64,000 nucleotides of DNA from Shewanella electrodiphila (GTDB taxonomy: Bacteria > Pseudomonadota > Gammaproteobacteria > Enterobacterales > Shewanellaceae). Position numbers and translations under genes: made by a program. The stretch lies in assembly GCF_023283985.1 (NCBI RefSeq), contig NZ_JAKIKU010000011.1:1-64000 (forward strand). The letters run 5' to 3'. Position 1 is the first letter of the stretch, and each line of letters begins with the position of its first letter. The notes beneath the pieces are model-generated. The model searched no databases. It was given only the letters and a program-made list of their open reading frames with translations, and was not told the DNA's origin. Of the stretch, positions 8,031-17,652 are shown in pieces.

Positions 8031-9047
8031 TTACACCAACTTATTACGTTGTTTGAGTAATAAAATGATAAAGAATGGTGCACCTAAAAGTGCCGTCACT
8101 AAACCAACTGGTAATTCAGAAGGGGCAACAATAGAGCGGGCACCAATATCGGCGACCACTAACATTGCTGCACCTAACATGGCGCTTAATGGCAGCAATA
8201 AACGGTGATCTGGGCCAATCATCATTCTGACTAAATGAGGTACGACTAACCCAATAAAGCCAATAATGCCTGTTGCAGCCACTGCAATACCGACGCCGAT
8301 AGCACACAGTACAATCAGTTTAAGTTTGAGTTTATCGACATCCAAACCAAGATGGCGAGCTTCGGCCTCACCGAGTAATAAGGCATTTAAGGCTTTGGCG
8401 CTTTGGTTGAATTGCCAACTTATCACCGCTAATGCGACCAAGCTTAAAATGACGTAATGCCACTGAGCGCCAGCCACTGAGCCCATTTGCCATAAGGTTA
8501 AGTCTCTTAACGCCATGTCATTGGCCATATAGGTCAATACGCCAATACCTGCTCCAGCAAGCGCAGCCACAGCCACTCCAGATAGGAGTAATAGCACGAC
8601 GGAAGTGCCACTTGGACTTGCGGCTAAACGATAAACAATTAAGGTCGTCGCAAGGCCAGCAACAAAGGCACTAAAAGCAACTAAGTATTCACCGCCATTA
8701 GGAAATAGCACGATACAAATTGCTGCGCCCAATGCCGCGCCAGAAGAGACACCAATAATGCCAGGATCAGCAAGTGGATTTCGAAATAACCCCTGCATCA
8801 CTGCGCCACATTGTGCCAGTGTGGCACCTACTGCTAAGGCTAAAATTGTCCGCGGTAAACGGACATTATTAATCACCAATTGCTCATGGGGAGCCACTGA
8901 TGCTAACTCTTGACCTGTTGCCCAGTTCACCATGGCATTAAAGCTGGTGGAAGGGCTAATTTGTAATGGTCCGATGCTGACAGACAACAGGCTTGTTATC
9001 ACCAAAGCGGTGAGTAAACAGGGCCAAAGCCAACGTTGATTTTCCAT
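8031..9047 (-). CDS. hutC: Heme ABC transporter permease HutC/HmuU
   Basis: 338 residues, strongly hydrophobic with about nine to ten membrane segments, of the BtuC/FecCD permease family. Family hallmarks visible are RLPRTILALAVGATLAQCGAV near residue 50 and GFIGLVVPHLVRM near residue 250, the latter being the coupling region that docks on the ATPase. AGGA precedes the ATG at good spacing. It sits between hutB and hutD and would form the heme channel of the complex. Confidence 0.93.
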   Translation of the reverse strand: MENQRWLWPCLLTALVITSLLSVSIGPLQISPSTSFNAMVNWATGQELASVAPHEQLVINNVRLPRTILALAVGATLAQCGAVMQGLFRNPLADPGIIGVSSGAALGAAICIVLFPNGGEYLVAFSAFVAGLATTLIVYRLAASPSGTSVVLLLLSGVAVAALAGAGIGVLTYMANDMALRDLTLWQMGSVAGAQWHYVILSLVALAVISWQFNQSAKALNALLLGEAEARHLGLDVDKLKLKLIVLCAIGVGIAVAATGIIGFIGLVVPHLVRMMIGPDHRLLLPLSAMLGAAMLVVADIGARSIVAPSELPVGLVTALLGAPFFIILLLKQRNKLV

Positions 9048-9112
9048 GTTAAATCCTAATAAAACGGGTTGATATTGCGCAAGTCATCACCACTTTGATG
9101 GTCATGATGTCG

Positions 9113-10015
9113 CTACAGCTTTTTAATGCTAATAAAATCGCTAGCGAGGTCATCAGCAGCAGTGATGGCACTTAATCCTAAACCACCAATTAACGCTTGA
9201 GATGGCAGGTTTTTAATGTGTTGATGTTCACCTGCTGGGGTGTGCGCAAGCAATGGCATGGCTTTCAATAATGCAGTAACAGGATCGCTTGATTCACTCT
9301 CGCTGCGGTTTGAAATCAGGATCACATCGGGTTGTAGCGCTAAAATACCTTCCTGAGAGACACTTTTATAACCGTCAAACCCCGCAATGTTTTGTCCGCC
9401 AGCGAGGTTAATAATGATATCTGCAGCGGTATCGTTGCCGCCTACACGTGCAGGTCTATCAGGTTGTAATAGCAAAAATAACACCTTTGGTGCATCGCCT
9501 AGTTCATTGAGTTTTTGCTGTTTTGAATCTAATTGATTAAAGGACAAATCAATTTTTTGTTTTAGCTCAGTCGCCTGAGATTCACGATTAAGTAACTTGC
9601 CCATTTGCTCAATGTTACTGACGAGCTCTGTTCTGGTATTGGCGCTGGGTAAAGAAACCACTTCAACGTTGGCACTGCTTAATACTTCAAGGGTGTTTTT
9701 AGGTCCCATGGCTTCTGAGCCCAATAGGATCGTAGGCGATAAAGCTAAAATCCCCTCAGCAGATAACATGCGGTGATAACCCAACTTCGCTACAGAATCT
9801 AACTCGTCTGGGATTTGACTCGTTGAATCTACACCGACTAGTTCGTCACTGGCATCCAACGCGAGCACTAACTCTGTGATGCCTGCGCCCGCACTTACAA
9901 CGCGATTTTCAGCCATCGCACTTTGGCTTAGTAGGGCACTTGAAAGCAGCATGCTTGCTGTCATCAAGCGAGTCAGTAATGAGTGTTTAGTATTGAACAT
10001 TGATTGCTTAAGCAT
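9113..10015 (-). CDS. hutB: Periplasmic heme-binding protein HutB/HmuT
   Basis: 300 residues. A signal peptide (hydrophobic stretch to about residue 35, ending SAMA) is followed by a periplasmic binding protein of the iron/heme class: VVSAGAGITELVLAL, then a GYHRMLSAEGILAL segment and a C-terminal lobe. Class III binding proteins carry heme from the outer-membrane receptor to the permease. GGAG lies 6 bases before the ATG. It follows exbD in the same operon and precedes hutC. Confidence 0.93.
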   Translation of the reverse strand: MLKQSMFNTKHSLLTRLMTASMLLSSALLSQSAMAENRVVSAGAGITELVLALDASDELVGVDSTSQIPDELDSVAKLGYHRMLSAEGILALSPTILLGSEAMGPKNTLEVLSSANVEVVSLPSANTRTELVSNIEQMGKLLNRESQATELKQKIDLSFNQLDSKQQKLNELGDAPKVLFLLLQPDRPARVGGNDTAADIIINLAGGQNIAGFDGYKSVSQEGILALQPDVILISNRSESESSDPVTALLKAMPLLAHTPAGEHQHIKNLPSQALIGGLGLSAITAADDLASDFISIKKL

Positions 10016-10075
10016 AATTAACTCCGAATAAATAAAATCGTTGGAACATTCCTAAATGGATGGATAAAAGATGAT

Positions 10076-10498
10076 TTAGGGTTCCATTAAAATTTGGGTA
10101 TTAGTGATTTGTTGTCGCTGAAGTAATGCCAATACCGTCATTAATGGCTGAACAGGGGCATTTTTATCAGCAGCGACAACCACATTGATATTTGGTGACG
10201 TATCCAAGACTTGAATGAAAGCGGCTTCGAATTGGTCGAAATTGTCGAATTGCTTAGCATCTAACGCCCAATGGGGCGCATCAGTTAAAATATTGATTGA
10301 AATATGCTCTTCTTGAGACAAGGCCGTTAAGCTTGAGTCTGTTTCTGTAGGTACATCCACAGGCAATGTCAGCAGTTGGGTATTGGCTGTAAGTAACAGG
10401 AATACCAATACTATAAAAATGATGTCGATGAGCGGGGTGAGATCAATTCCTACATTGACCTGAGCTGAAGCCCCAGCTTGACCGTCTGCGCTGATCAT
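10076..10498 (-). CDS. exbD: ExbD biopolymer transport protein
   Basis: 140 residues with a single N-terminal membrane helix (IDLTPLIDIIFIVLVFLLLTA) holding the conserved Asp essential for proton use in the family, and a short periplasmic domain. Its ATG overlaps the stop of exbB by 4 bases, indicating coupled translation. ExbB and ExbD drive TonB with the proton gradient. Confidence 0.95.
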   Translation of the reverse strand: MISADGQAGASAQVNVGIDLTPLIDIIFIVLVFLLLTANTQLLTLPVDVPTETDSSLTALSQEEHISINILTDAPHWALDAKQFDNFDQFEAAFIQVLDTSPNINVVVAADKNAPVQPLMTVLALLQRQQITNTQILMEP

Positions 10499-11274
10499 CT
10501 GTTTGACTCCGCTAGAGTCGCAGTCGCAGCAATAGAGGCTGTTGCTTCGGTAGTGGTATTTACTGTGTTTTGATTTAAAGCATTGCCTTTAAGACAAGGT
10601 GCATTGGCGCCACATGGGACATCACAACCAATGTTTAATGCTTGATCAAAGCCGTCTAACCATAGGTTCATTTGGTTTAGGGCGTGGGCAATTCTGTTGC
10701 AGCGTTTCTCGGCCCAAAGTGTTAGTAAGTGCGCCATTGTGATTGCAGGCACGGCAATGATTAAACCTGCTGCAGTGGTATTCATCGCAAGCCCCAAGCC
10801 TGTTGCCAGTTGCGATGGGGTCACAGGACCATCAGATAGCCCAAGTTGACTAAACATTTCAATCAGGCCAAGCACAGTACCTAAAAGGCCAAGCAGGGGA
10901 GTGATCACACCAATAATCTGCAGTACCTTTAGCCCAGATTGCAGCTTTTCTTTTTGCTTAAGTAACCATAAATTTAAGATTTCTTCGCGCATTGCACGAG
11001 GTTGGTCACCGTGGGATAGCAAGAGTGCCGTGCCCTTAGCCAGCATACTACGACCTTTGCTTAATAAGGTAATCAGCTGCTGCCTTTGTTCGGGAGTGGC
11101 ACTGCGAGTTTGTTGTCTTAACTCCGTTAGCCAAACATCCCGTCTTAATTGCTCATTCACTAATAAAGCGAGTCGCTCAAGGATGATCAATAAGGCTAAA
11201 AAAGCACAGATAAATAGCGGCCAAGTTAAGTAACCTAACTGCTCTGACAGTTGTAGATATAATGGTTGAGACAT
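10495..11274 (-). CDS. exbB: ExbB MotA/TolQ-family proton channel protein
   Basis: 259 residues. One membrane helix lies near residues 15-32 and two more in the conserved C-terminal block GVITPLLGLLGTVLGLIEMF and ATGLGLAMNTTAAGLIIAVPA, the hallmark of ExbB/TolQ. A C-terminal tail of about 40 residues containing CDVPCGANAPC and a Thr/Ala-rich stretch goes beyond the usual core and is unusual. AGGAAA precedes the ATG. The gene lies between tonB and exbD. Confidence 0.94.
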   Translation of the reverse strand: MSQPLYLQLSEQLGYLTWPLFICAFLALLIILERLALLVNEQLRRDVWLTELRQQTRSATPEQRQQLITLLSKGRSMLAKGTALLLSHGDQPRAMREEILNLWLLKQKEKLQSGLKVLQIIGVITPLLGLLGTVLGLIEMFSQLGLSDGPVTPSQLATGLGLAMNTTAAGLIIAVPAITMAHLLTLWAEKRCNRIAHALNQMNLWLDGFDQALNIGCDVPCGANAPCLKGNALNQNTVNTTTEATASIAATATLAESNR

Positions 11275-11295
11275 GTTGATTTCCTATATTCAGGC

Positions 11296-12090
11296 TTAAT
11301 TTAAAGCGAACTTCACAGGTACTCTGACGGTATAAGCAAAAGCGGTTTGTGGAGATGGCGCAGCAAATTGCCACTGCTCAACTGCATTAATAGCTGCTGC
11401 ATCGAGTAGGCTGTAACCTGAACTATCGACGAGGGTAAGCGAGAGTTGCTCACCAATTTGATTAAACATGACTTCCACTGTCGCGGTGCCTTCAAAGCCA
11501 CGTTTACGTGCCTTTTTAGGGTAATTAGGTTGTGCTGGTGGTGCTGAAAATGTCGGTTGTTGTAAGGCAACTGTTTCTTGGGTGACTCCTTGTTTAGCGT
11601 CGACTTGCTGTTGATTGTGAGTTGCACTGGCATCGGTGCTGGCAACCTCTGTTACTTCGGTTGGAGGCTGATCAGCTGTTTCTGGTTTAGAAGTTTCAGG
11701 ATTAGAAACTGAGGTTTTAGAAACTGAGGTTTTAGAAACTGAGGGTTTAGCTTGTTCAATTTTGGTAATGACTTTCTCTGCTGCAGGCTTTTTAGGAGCA
11801 GCTTTAACCACTTGTTCAGGTTCAGGCTTAGGTTTAACCACAGGTTTAGGTTTAGCCACAGGTTTAGGTTTAGCAACGTGCTCTGGTTTTTTCACTTCTT
11901 CTACAGTATTTTCGATACTTGTTGCCTGTGTACTTGCTTGCATAGCAATCATGACACTGACAGCTTTATTTGAGCCCATTGCCGCACCCTCAGATAACTG
12001 AATCGATGGCTCACTATTTTGAGAGGCGAGCACCCCTCCTTGGATTAAAATTGTTAAACATCCGAAAGCAAAATATCGTTTAGGTGTCAT
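11296..12090 (-). CDS. tonB: TonB energy transducer
   Basis: 264 residues. The N-terminal hydrophobic anchor (FAFGCLTILIQGGVLA) is followed by a long spacer with KPKPVAKPKPVVKPKPEPE and a small SVSKT repeat, then the C-terminal TonB domain (PNYPKKARKRGFEGTATVEV near residue 185). The rod spans the periplasm to reach the receptor. It is the first gene of the minus-strand operon tonB-exbB-exbD-hutBCD, and faces the heme receptor across a Fur-regulated intergenic region. The direct repeats in the spacer could change length by slippage. Confidence 0.93.
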   Translation of the reverse strand: MTPKRYFAFGCLTILIQGGVLASQNSEPSIQLSEGAAMGSNKAVSVMIAMQASTQATSIENTVEEVKKPEHVAKPKPVAKPKPVVKPKPEPEQVVKAAPKKPAAEKVITKIEQAKPSVSKTSVSKTSVSNPETSKPETADQPPTEVTEVASTDASATHNQQQVDAKQGVTQETVALQQPTFSAPPAQPNYPKKARKRGFEGTATVEVMFNQIGEQLSLTLVDSSGYSLLDAAAINAVEQWQFAAPSPQTAFAYTVRVPVKFALN

Positions 12091-12260
12091 CTGAAATATT
12101 CTTCTACAACATCAATGTGGTCAAATGTTGAACATATCTAAATTAAGCAATTAGTTAGCTTTGAATCTTTACATTCTTTACAAAGCCATTAATAACAATT
12201 AGTTAGGGTCTAACATTATCTTTATTGATTTGAATGTACAACAAACTGAATGAGATCGCA

Positions 12261-12279
12261 AATGATAATGATTTTCATT
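12261..12279. promoter_or_regulatory. Fur box between tonB and the heme receptor
   Basis: AATGATAATGATTTTCATT fits the 19-bp Fur consensus. It is about midway between the divergent starts (171 bases from tonB, 176 from the receptor), so one site may control both operons. The 364-base intergenic region shows no other clear feature. Confidence 0.85.
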
Positions 12280-12454
12280 TGATCTAAGTTTTATTCTCAG
12301 GTAAAGTGCGGCAAATAGTTCGTCAGAGATAACACTTTGTGCTGATGTTTTTTCCTACTGATTGGTGATTTACGCGTTTTAACACCACAGTGAGTAGCAC
12401 ACCTAATTCTCTATGAACGACAGAAAAGTCGCATTTATTATTGAGGATATAACA

Positions 12455-14491
12455 ATGACCAAGAAGCCACTCGTTGTAGCAATGGCAATGGTTTTTAGTA
12501 CCACCGCATTCGCACAAGAAAACCAAACCATTACAGAATTTGATGAAGTGCTTGTTACCGCTACCCGTATTAGCGAAAAAGTATCAGATTCCAGCCGCAG
12601 CGTGACGGTGATCAGTGAAGAGAAGATGCAAGAGTCTCAGCCTTCATCTGTCGCTGATGCGTTAAAGAATGAAGCCAATATTAGTGTGACGAATGGTCCT
12701 CGTGCATCATCACAAGGCGTCGAAATTCGTGGTTTAAGTGGTCAACGTGTATTACAAACTATTGATGGCGCACGTCAAAATACCAATTCTGGTCACCGTG
12801 GTACTTACTTCATGGATCCAGAGTTACTTAGCTCAATCGAAGTGGTACGTGGCCCTGCCAGTAGTTTATGGGGCAGTGGTGCAATTGGTGGCGTGGTCGC
12901 ACAAAACACCAAGTCAGCCCATGATTTTTTAGATGAAGGCGATACGTTTGGCGGCTACATCAAGCAAGGTTTTGAAACCAATGGCGATAAAATCAAAACC
13001 AGCGGTACGCTTTACGGTTTAGCTGACAACATTGATTGGTTGTTAAGTGGTAGCTACCACGACAGCAACAATATCAAAATTGGTAATGATCAAAGCCTTG
13101 AAAACAGCTCATCTGAAGCAACCAGTGGTTTAGCTAAAATCGGCTGGGAGCCAACAGACGATCAACGCCTGCAACTATCTGCACGTTTTTCTGATACAGA
13201 TGAATTAGTTCCAAGTAACCCATCGACCCATGTTGGCAGCTCAGTACCATTAGTGCAGCGTAATACTGAAGATCAAAACGTGACCTTAGATTACAGCCTA
13301 AACCCAACAGACAATCCGTTATTAGATTTAAATGCGACTGTGTATTGGAATAGCACTAATTACGATGAAGATCGTGTCACTAAAGATCAATTTGATAGTA
13401 CTGAATTTGAAACCATTGGTTTTAGTGTCAATAACAGCTCTGCATTTGGCAACACTGTACTGACTTACGGTATTGATGGTTACAAAGATACGATTAACAC
13501 AGTGCGTGACGACAATGGCCAAGCCAGTGAACGACCAGATGATATTGATGGTGAAACCACAGTTTGGGGCGCATTTACTAAAGCAGATATCAAGCTCACT
13601 GACACCGTTGCCTTAGATGTTGCTGTTCGTTACGACACCTTTGAAAATGAAAGCAATAACTTAGGTCTGTCATCAGATGATAATGCCTTTACGCCTTCTG
13701 TTGGACTAGTGTGGAACACCACAGATTGGTTAACCTTAAGCGCTCGATATGATGAAGCATTCCGCGCACCAAGCATGGAAGAAATGTACTCAACAGGTAC
13801 GCATTACTGTATTCCTTCAATTCCTGGCTTCTTACCTGACGGTCTGTGTAACACCTTTGAAATCAACCCAGATTTGCAAGCTGAAAAAGCGCAAAACAAA
13901 GAGCTTAAAGCCGATATGCGTTTTGCTGATTTAGCCGGTGATGATGAGTTAGCAATTACCTTAAGTGTGTTCAGAAATGATGTTGATGACTTTATCGAGC
14001 AAAGCGTTTCTAACCCGCTATACGGCATTCCAGGGTTGGAACAAACCACCTCTTGGGACAATGTGGATGAAGCTAAACTAACAGGTTTTGAATTCAATAC
14101 CCGTTACCGTTACAAGCAAACTCGGGTGACATTTAACTATGGCCAAACCGAAGGCAAAGACAAGAATACTGATGAGTATTTATCAAATATTCCAGCTAAG
14201 AAAATGGGCATAGATTTATCGCAATCCATCATGGAAGGCGATATGAAATTTGGTACTCGTTTCACTTATGTGGCTGAGCAAGATGACTTGCCTGTAGACA
14301 ACCTTGAGCAATATGACTCTTACAAATTGTGGGACGTTTATGTGGCTTGGGAACCAGCAATGGGCACATTTGAAGGTTTACGTGTCGACTTTGCAGTAGA
14401 AAACATCGGTGATGAGGAATATCGCCAAGCGTGGCAAACCTTGTATGAACAAGGCAGGAATTTCAAATTGTCAGCGCGCTATTCATTTTAA
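12455..14491 (+). CDS. hutA: TonB-dependent heme/hemoglobin receptor HutA/HugA type
   Basis: About 678 residues. A signal peptide ends at AFA near residue 22. The TonB box is in the FDEVLVTATR region, the plug carries VEIRGLSGQRVLQTIDGAR and EVVRGPASSLWGSGAIGGVV, and the beta barrel ends in aromatic RYSF. The ATG at 12455 is supported by GAGGAT 8 bases upstream; an earlier ATG at 12413 lacks a site. Context next to tonB, hutBCD and hutXZ points to heme rather than siderophore. The match to the heme receptor subfamily is by context and plug motifs. Confidence 0.92.
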   Translation: MTKKPLVVAMAMVFSTTAFAQENQTITEFDEVLVTATRISEKVSDSSRSVTVISEEKMQESQPSSVADALKNEANISVTNGPRASSQGVEIRGLSGQRVLQTIDGARQNTNSGHRGTYFMDPELLSSIEVVRGPASSLWGSGAIGGVVAQNTKSAHDFLDEGDTFGGYIKQGFETNGDKIKTSGTLYGLADNIDWLLSGSYHDSNNIKIGNDQSLENSSSEATSGLAKIGWEPTDDQRLQLSARFSDTDELVPSNPSTHVGSSVPLVQRNTEDQNVTLDYSLNPTDNPLLDLNATVYWNSTNYDEDRVTKDQFDSTEFETIGFSVNNSSAFGNTVLTYGIDGYKDTINTVRDDNGQASERPDDIDGETTVWGAFTKADIKLTDTVALDVAVRYDTFENESNNLGLSSDDNAFTPSVGLVWNTTDWLTLSARYDEAFRAPSMEEMYSTGTHYCIPSIPGFLPDGLCNTFEINPDLQAEKAQNKELKADMRFADLAGDDELAITLSVFRNDVDDFIEQSVSNPLYGIPGLEQTTSWDNVDEAKLTGFEFNTRYRYKQTRVTFNYGQTEGKDKNTDEYLSNIPAKKMGIDLSQSIMEGDMKFGTRFTYVAEQDDLPVDNLEQYDSYKLWDVYVAWEPAMGTFEGLRVDFAVENIGDEEYRQAWQTLYEQGRNFKLSARYSF

Positions 14492-14527
14492 TCCCTTACC
14501 CGTTTGCGGGTGAATAACGCTGAAGAA

Positions 14528-14556
14528 AAGGTTGCAGGTTTAATGGCTGCAACCTT
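14528..14556 (+). terminator. Hairpin after the heme receptor gene
   Basis: AAGGTTGCAG pairs exactly with CTGCAACCTT around a 9-base loop. It is followed by only a weak T run (TTATTA), so it may stabilise mRNA or attenuate read-through into hutX. Confidence 0.6.
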
Positions 14557-14562
14557 ATTACA

Positions 14563-14598
14563 AAAAGCCTCTCAAGCATTAATGCTTGAGCGGCTTTT
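14563..14598 (+). terminator. Terminator-like hairpin before hutX
   Basis: AAAAGCC (14563-14569) pairs with GGCTTTT (14592-14598), enclosing the perfect palindrome TCAAGCATTAATGCTTGA. A T run forms its 3' arm. It lies 51 bases before hutX, so hutXZ may be partly insulated from the receptor. Confidence 0.75.
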
Positions 14599-14648
14599 GC
14601 AGTGTTAGCCAGTCGTATATTAGGGTTATCAATTATTGGAAGTATTCC

Positions 14649-15158
14649 ATGACAGTATCAGTAGCACAAATTCAGCAATACTTAAGCGAAAACCCAGCAG
14701 CGATGCCAGGTCAAGTGGCACAAGCGCTATCCATCACAGAGCTTGAAGTGGTCACAGCATTACCGACAGAACAACTGGCTTTATTGCCATTAACAGAAAA
14801 AGATAACCTGCTGACATCACTACCTGAGTGGGGCAACATGACCACGATTATCTCAGTATCAGGCAGTATTTTTGAATTTAAAGGTAGTTTTCCAAAAGGG
14901 AAATATGCCCACGGTTACTACAATTTAATCACTAAAGGTGAGGGGCTACACGGTCACTTGAAATTAGATGACATCAGCGCCATTGCTTTAATCAGCAAAC
15001 CGTTCAGAGGCACAGAAAGTCACTCTATCAACTTCTTTGGTGCACAGGGCGAAGTGGTATTTAAAGTGTATTTAGGTCGCGATAAAAAGCGTGTGCTGCT
15101 AAGCAGCCAAGTTGAGCGTTTTCAAGCACTCAAAGGCAGCGTCACCGCAGCAGTTTAA
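14649..15158 (+). CDS. hutX: Heme carrier protein HutX
   Basis: 169 residues, matching the HutX/ChuX family in length. An N-terminal segment of short helices (VAQIQQYLSENPAAMPGQVAQAL) leads into a beta-rich domain with FEFKGSFPKGKYAHGYYNL and SHSINFFGAQGEVVFKVYLGRD. Cytosolic HutX binds heme and hands it to HutZ. The ATG at 14649 follows GGAAG at suitable spacing; the longer open frame was rejected. It is 30 bases upstream of hutZ. Confidence 0.93.
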   Translation: MTVSVAQIQQYLSENPAAMPGQVAQALSITELEVVTALPTEQLALLPLTEKDNLLTSLPEWGNMTTIISVSGSIFEFKGSFPKGKYAHGYYNLITKGEGLHGHLKLDDISAIALISKPFRGTESHSINFFGAQGEVVFKVYLGRDKKRVLLSSQVERFQALKGSVTAAV

Positions 15159-15188
15159 CTGATAATAATTAAATAAAAGGAATGTGTG

Positions 15189-15719
15189 ATGTCGACTGAA
15201 AAAGAACAACGCTTACGCGAAAAACTACTACCTGAAATTGAAGAATTTAAAGCTCAACGCTCAACTTTACAGCTTGCCACACAAGATGCAGACGGTGTAC
15301 CCAATGCCAGTTATGCCCCTTTTGCTTTAGCTGATGATGGCTTTTACATTTTAGTCAGTGAATTAGCCCGTCATGGCACTAATCTACAAGCCTCTGACAA
15401 GCTTTCAGTCATGTTGGTTGAAGATGAATCAGAATCGAAAAGTGTGTTCGCCCGTAAACGATTAACGTTTGATGCAACGGCTGAAGTTGTTGCACGAGAC
15501 AGCGAAACATTTACTAAAGGCGTGGCTGCGTTATCGGCTCGTTTTGGTGAAATGATTGATAACTTAGCTGCGCTAAAAGACTTCAACTTATTCAAACTAA
15601 ACCCGCATCACGGATTATACGTAAAAGGTTTTGGTCAGGCATTTAGTTTATCTGGTGCAGAACTATTAGATGTTGACTGGAAACGCGATGGTCACCATGG
15701 CACCCCGAAACAAGCATAG
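15189..15719 (+). CDS. hutZ: Heme utilization protein HutZ
   Basis: 176 residues of the split-barrel FMN-binding-like fold. Visible motifs are LQLATQDADGVPNASYAPFAL and the C-terminal GLYVKGFGQAFSLSG and GHHG, where the family has its heme-binding histidine. HutZ takes heme from HutX and cleaves it with oxygen. The second of two adjacent start codons (ATG at 15189) follows AAAAGGAA. It probably shares a transcript with hutX and ends at a shared hairpin with the convergent chemoreceptor gene. Confidence 0.93.
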   Translation: MSTEKEQRLREKLLPEIEEFKAQRSTLQLATQDADGVPNASYAPFALADDGFYILVSELARHGTNLQASDKLSVMLVEDESESKSVFARKRLTFDATAEVVARDSETFTKGVAALSARFGEMIDNLAALKDFNLFKLNPHHGLYVKGFGQAFSLSGAELLDVDWKRDGHHGTPKQA

Positions 15720-15732
15720 ATAATTTCGTTGA

Positions 15733-15770
15733 AACAAGTCGAGCCATATTTTGTATGGTTGGGCTTGTTT
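15733..15770. terminator. Bidirectional terminator between hutZ and chemoreceptor
   Basis: AAACAAGTCGAGCCAT pairs, with a few mismatches, with ATGGTTGGGCTTGTTT. It sits between two convergent genes, 13 bases after hutZ and 11 bases past the end of the chemoreceptor gene. Confidence 0.75.
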
Positions 15771-15780
15771 ATATAGGAGT

Positions 15781-17652
15781 TTATAGAATAAAAGTCGACA
15801 CTAAGTCATTGAGTGAGTTGGCGTGGCCTTTAAGATCTTCTGCTTTTTGCACACTAGTTGAAGCGGTTTGGGCTATTTCATCTATGACGTCTTTAATCGC
15901 CACTGTATTTTGTGTTATTTCGTTGGTTACTTGATTTTGCTCTTCTGCCGCCGTTGCTATATGGGAAGCCATATCAGAAATCAGCGCCGCCGCTTTGGTT
16001 ATTCCGTCAATAGCTTTATTAGCTTCGTCAGCATCTTTAACACTGTTGTTAGCTAAGGATTGGCTGCTTTGCATCAAGTTAACTGCATTTGACGTCGTGT
16101 TTTGCAAGGTTTCGATGGTTTCATAAATCTCTTGTGCAGAATCTTGGGTACGACGAGAAAGCACTCTCACTTCGTCGGCGACCACTGCAAAGCCACGACC
16201 TTGTTCTCCAGCGCGAGCTGCTTCAATAGCTGCATTGAGTGCCAATAAGTTGGTTTGCTCAGCAATGCCCTGAATGGTTGATAGAATACTGGAAATGGCA
16301 TTAGCATGACGATTCAGCTCTCCAATAACATCAGTGGCTTGCGTGATTTCGTTAGCCAATAGATTAATCGATTGACGAGTGTTATTAACTAAACTCTGGC
16401 CTTGTAAGCTACTATCACTTGATTGCTGGGCGGCGGTGGCAGTATTTTCTGCACTTAATTTGATTTCGTGGGTTGCGCTTGCCATTTGAGTGACCGCAGT
16501 GGCTACCATGGTCACTTCTTGTTGCTGAGTCTGTATGCCATTTTCAGTATGGTGACTACTGGACAAGCTTTGGTTTGCTTGTTCATTAATTTGGCTAGCA
16601 AGCTGACGTATTTGACTGATCAGTGAGTGTTGGCTGCCTACAAAGTGGTTAAAATTATCAGCGAGAGACCCTACTTCATCTTTTGACTCAACTTCAATGC
16701 GTTGGGTTAAATCACCCGTGCCATCAGCAATGAGAGATAGTGCTTGGGATACTCGCCCTAAAGGCATCAATAGTTTATTCACTAGCCATGAAATAAACGA
16801 CACGCTAATAACTAATATTAAGAGAGATAAGCCTAATTGGCGTAGTAATAAGGTTGCTAAAGGTGCTTCAAGTGTTTCCTGATCTAGTACTAACAACAGC
16901 TGCCAGTCAGTGTGCGGAATATCCTCAATCCAAACAGATTTATCGCGCCCTTCAGAGTCTAAATATAGTGGAATTAGTTGATTTGTTTGGTGGCTTTTCT
17001 GTAATAAGTTGAGATTAAAATCACTATCAATGGCGCTAATGTTAGCCATGGATTTACTGGCATCTTTATAAGCGATAACTGTGCCATCCTTGTGTATCAT
17101 AATTGCGAAACCATCAGCGGGTAGCTTCATTTGTTTAACATTTCCTACAAGGTTTTCAATTGAAAGATCTCCACCCACCACACCATTTTCAACTTGCTTG
17201 GCCATTGTTATCACAAGCATGTCAGACGAGACATCTTCATAGGGTTTAGTTAACACTATTTGACTTTGCTCTATGGCTTTTTGATACCAAGGTCGCGAAC
17301 GAGGATCGATACCAGAAAGATCAATACTTGGATCTGAAGCGGTCATTTCACCAGATGTTTCTCCAAAGTAAGTTAGCCCAAATTGACCCGAGTTTTGTGC
17401 CTGTTTTAATGCATCAAAAGTAGGATAGCTGGCCTTGGGGCTGAAAGCTTCAATGACACTTTTCTTAGCTGTGAGCCATTCACTAATTCGCTCTGTTTGT
17501 AAGGTACTTAAACGCTGAAATTGTTCAAAGTTGGATTTTAGTAACATTGTTTTTTGAAGTGAATAGCTCTGCCAAGACAGTAATGCGATGATAGCTAAAA
17601 GCGCCACGATTGCAGGAAAGATTAATTTAAATTTTAAAGAATGAAACTTCAT
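15781..17652 (-). CDS. Methyl-accepting chemotaxis protein, paralogue of the 2776-4647 gene
   Basis: 623 residues with the same plan as its paralogue: N-terminal membrane helix, dCache region with DPRSRPWYQKA, second helix near 275-295, HAMP and a signalling domain whose tip reads NAAIEAARAGEQGRGFAVVA. Residues are shared almost throughout the signalling part and clearly in the sensor (for example LLSWQSYS and ISEWLT), so a duplication is likely. The ATG at 17652 was preferred to an in-frame TTG three codons earlier. The pair flanks the heme locus on both sides. Ligand unknown. Confidence 0.93.
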   Translation of the reverse strand: MKFHSLKFKLIFPAIVALLAIIALLSWQSYSLQKTMLLKSNFEQFQRLSTLQTERISEWLTAKKSVIEAFSPKASYPTFDALKQAQNSGQFGLTYFGETSGEMTASDPSIDLSGIDPRSRPWYQKAIEQSQIVLTKPYEDVSSDMLVITMAKQVENGVVGGDLSIENLVGNVKQMKLPADGFAIMIHKDGTVIAYKDASKSMANISAIDSDFNLNLLQKSHQTNQLIPLYLDSEGRDKSVWIEDIPHTDWQLLLVLDQETLEAPLATLLLRQLGLSLLILVISVSFISWLVNKLLMPLGRVSQALSLIADGTGDLTQRIEVESKDEVGSLADNFNHFVGSQHSLISQIRQLASQINEQANQSLSSSHHTENGIQTQQQEVTMVATAVTQMASATHEIKLSAENTATAAQQSSDSSLQGQSLVNNTRQSINLLANEITQATDVIGELNRHANAISSILSTIQGIAEQTNLLALNAAIEAARAGEQGRGFAVVADEVRVLSRRTQDSAQEIYETIETLQNTTSNAVNLMQSSQSLANNSVKDADEANKAIDGITKAAALISDMASHIATAAEEQNQVTNEITQNTVAIKDVIDEIAQTASTSVQKAEDLKGHANSLNDLVSTFIL

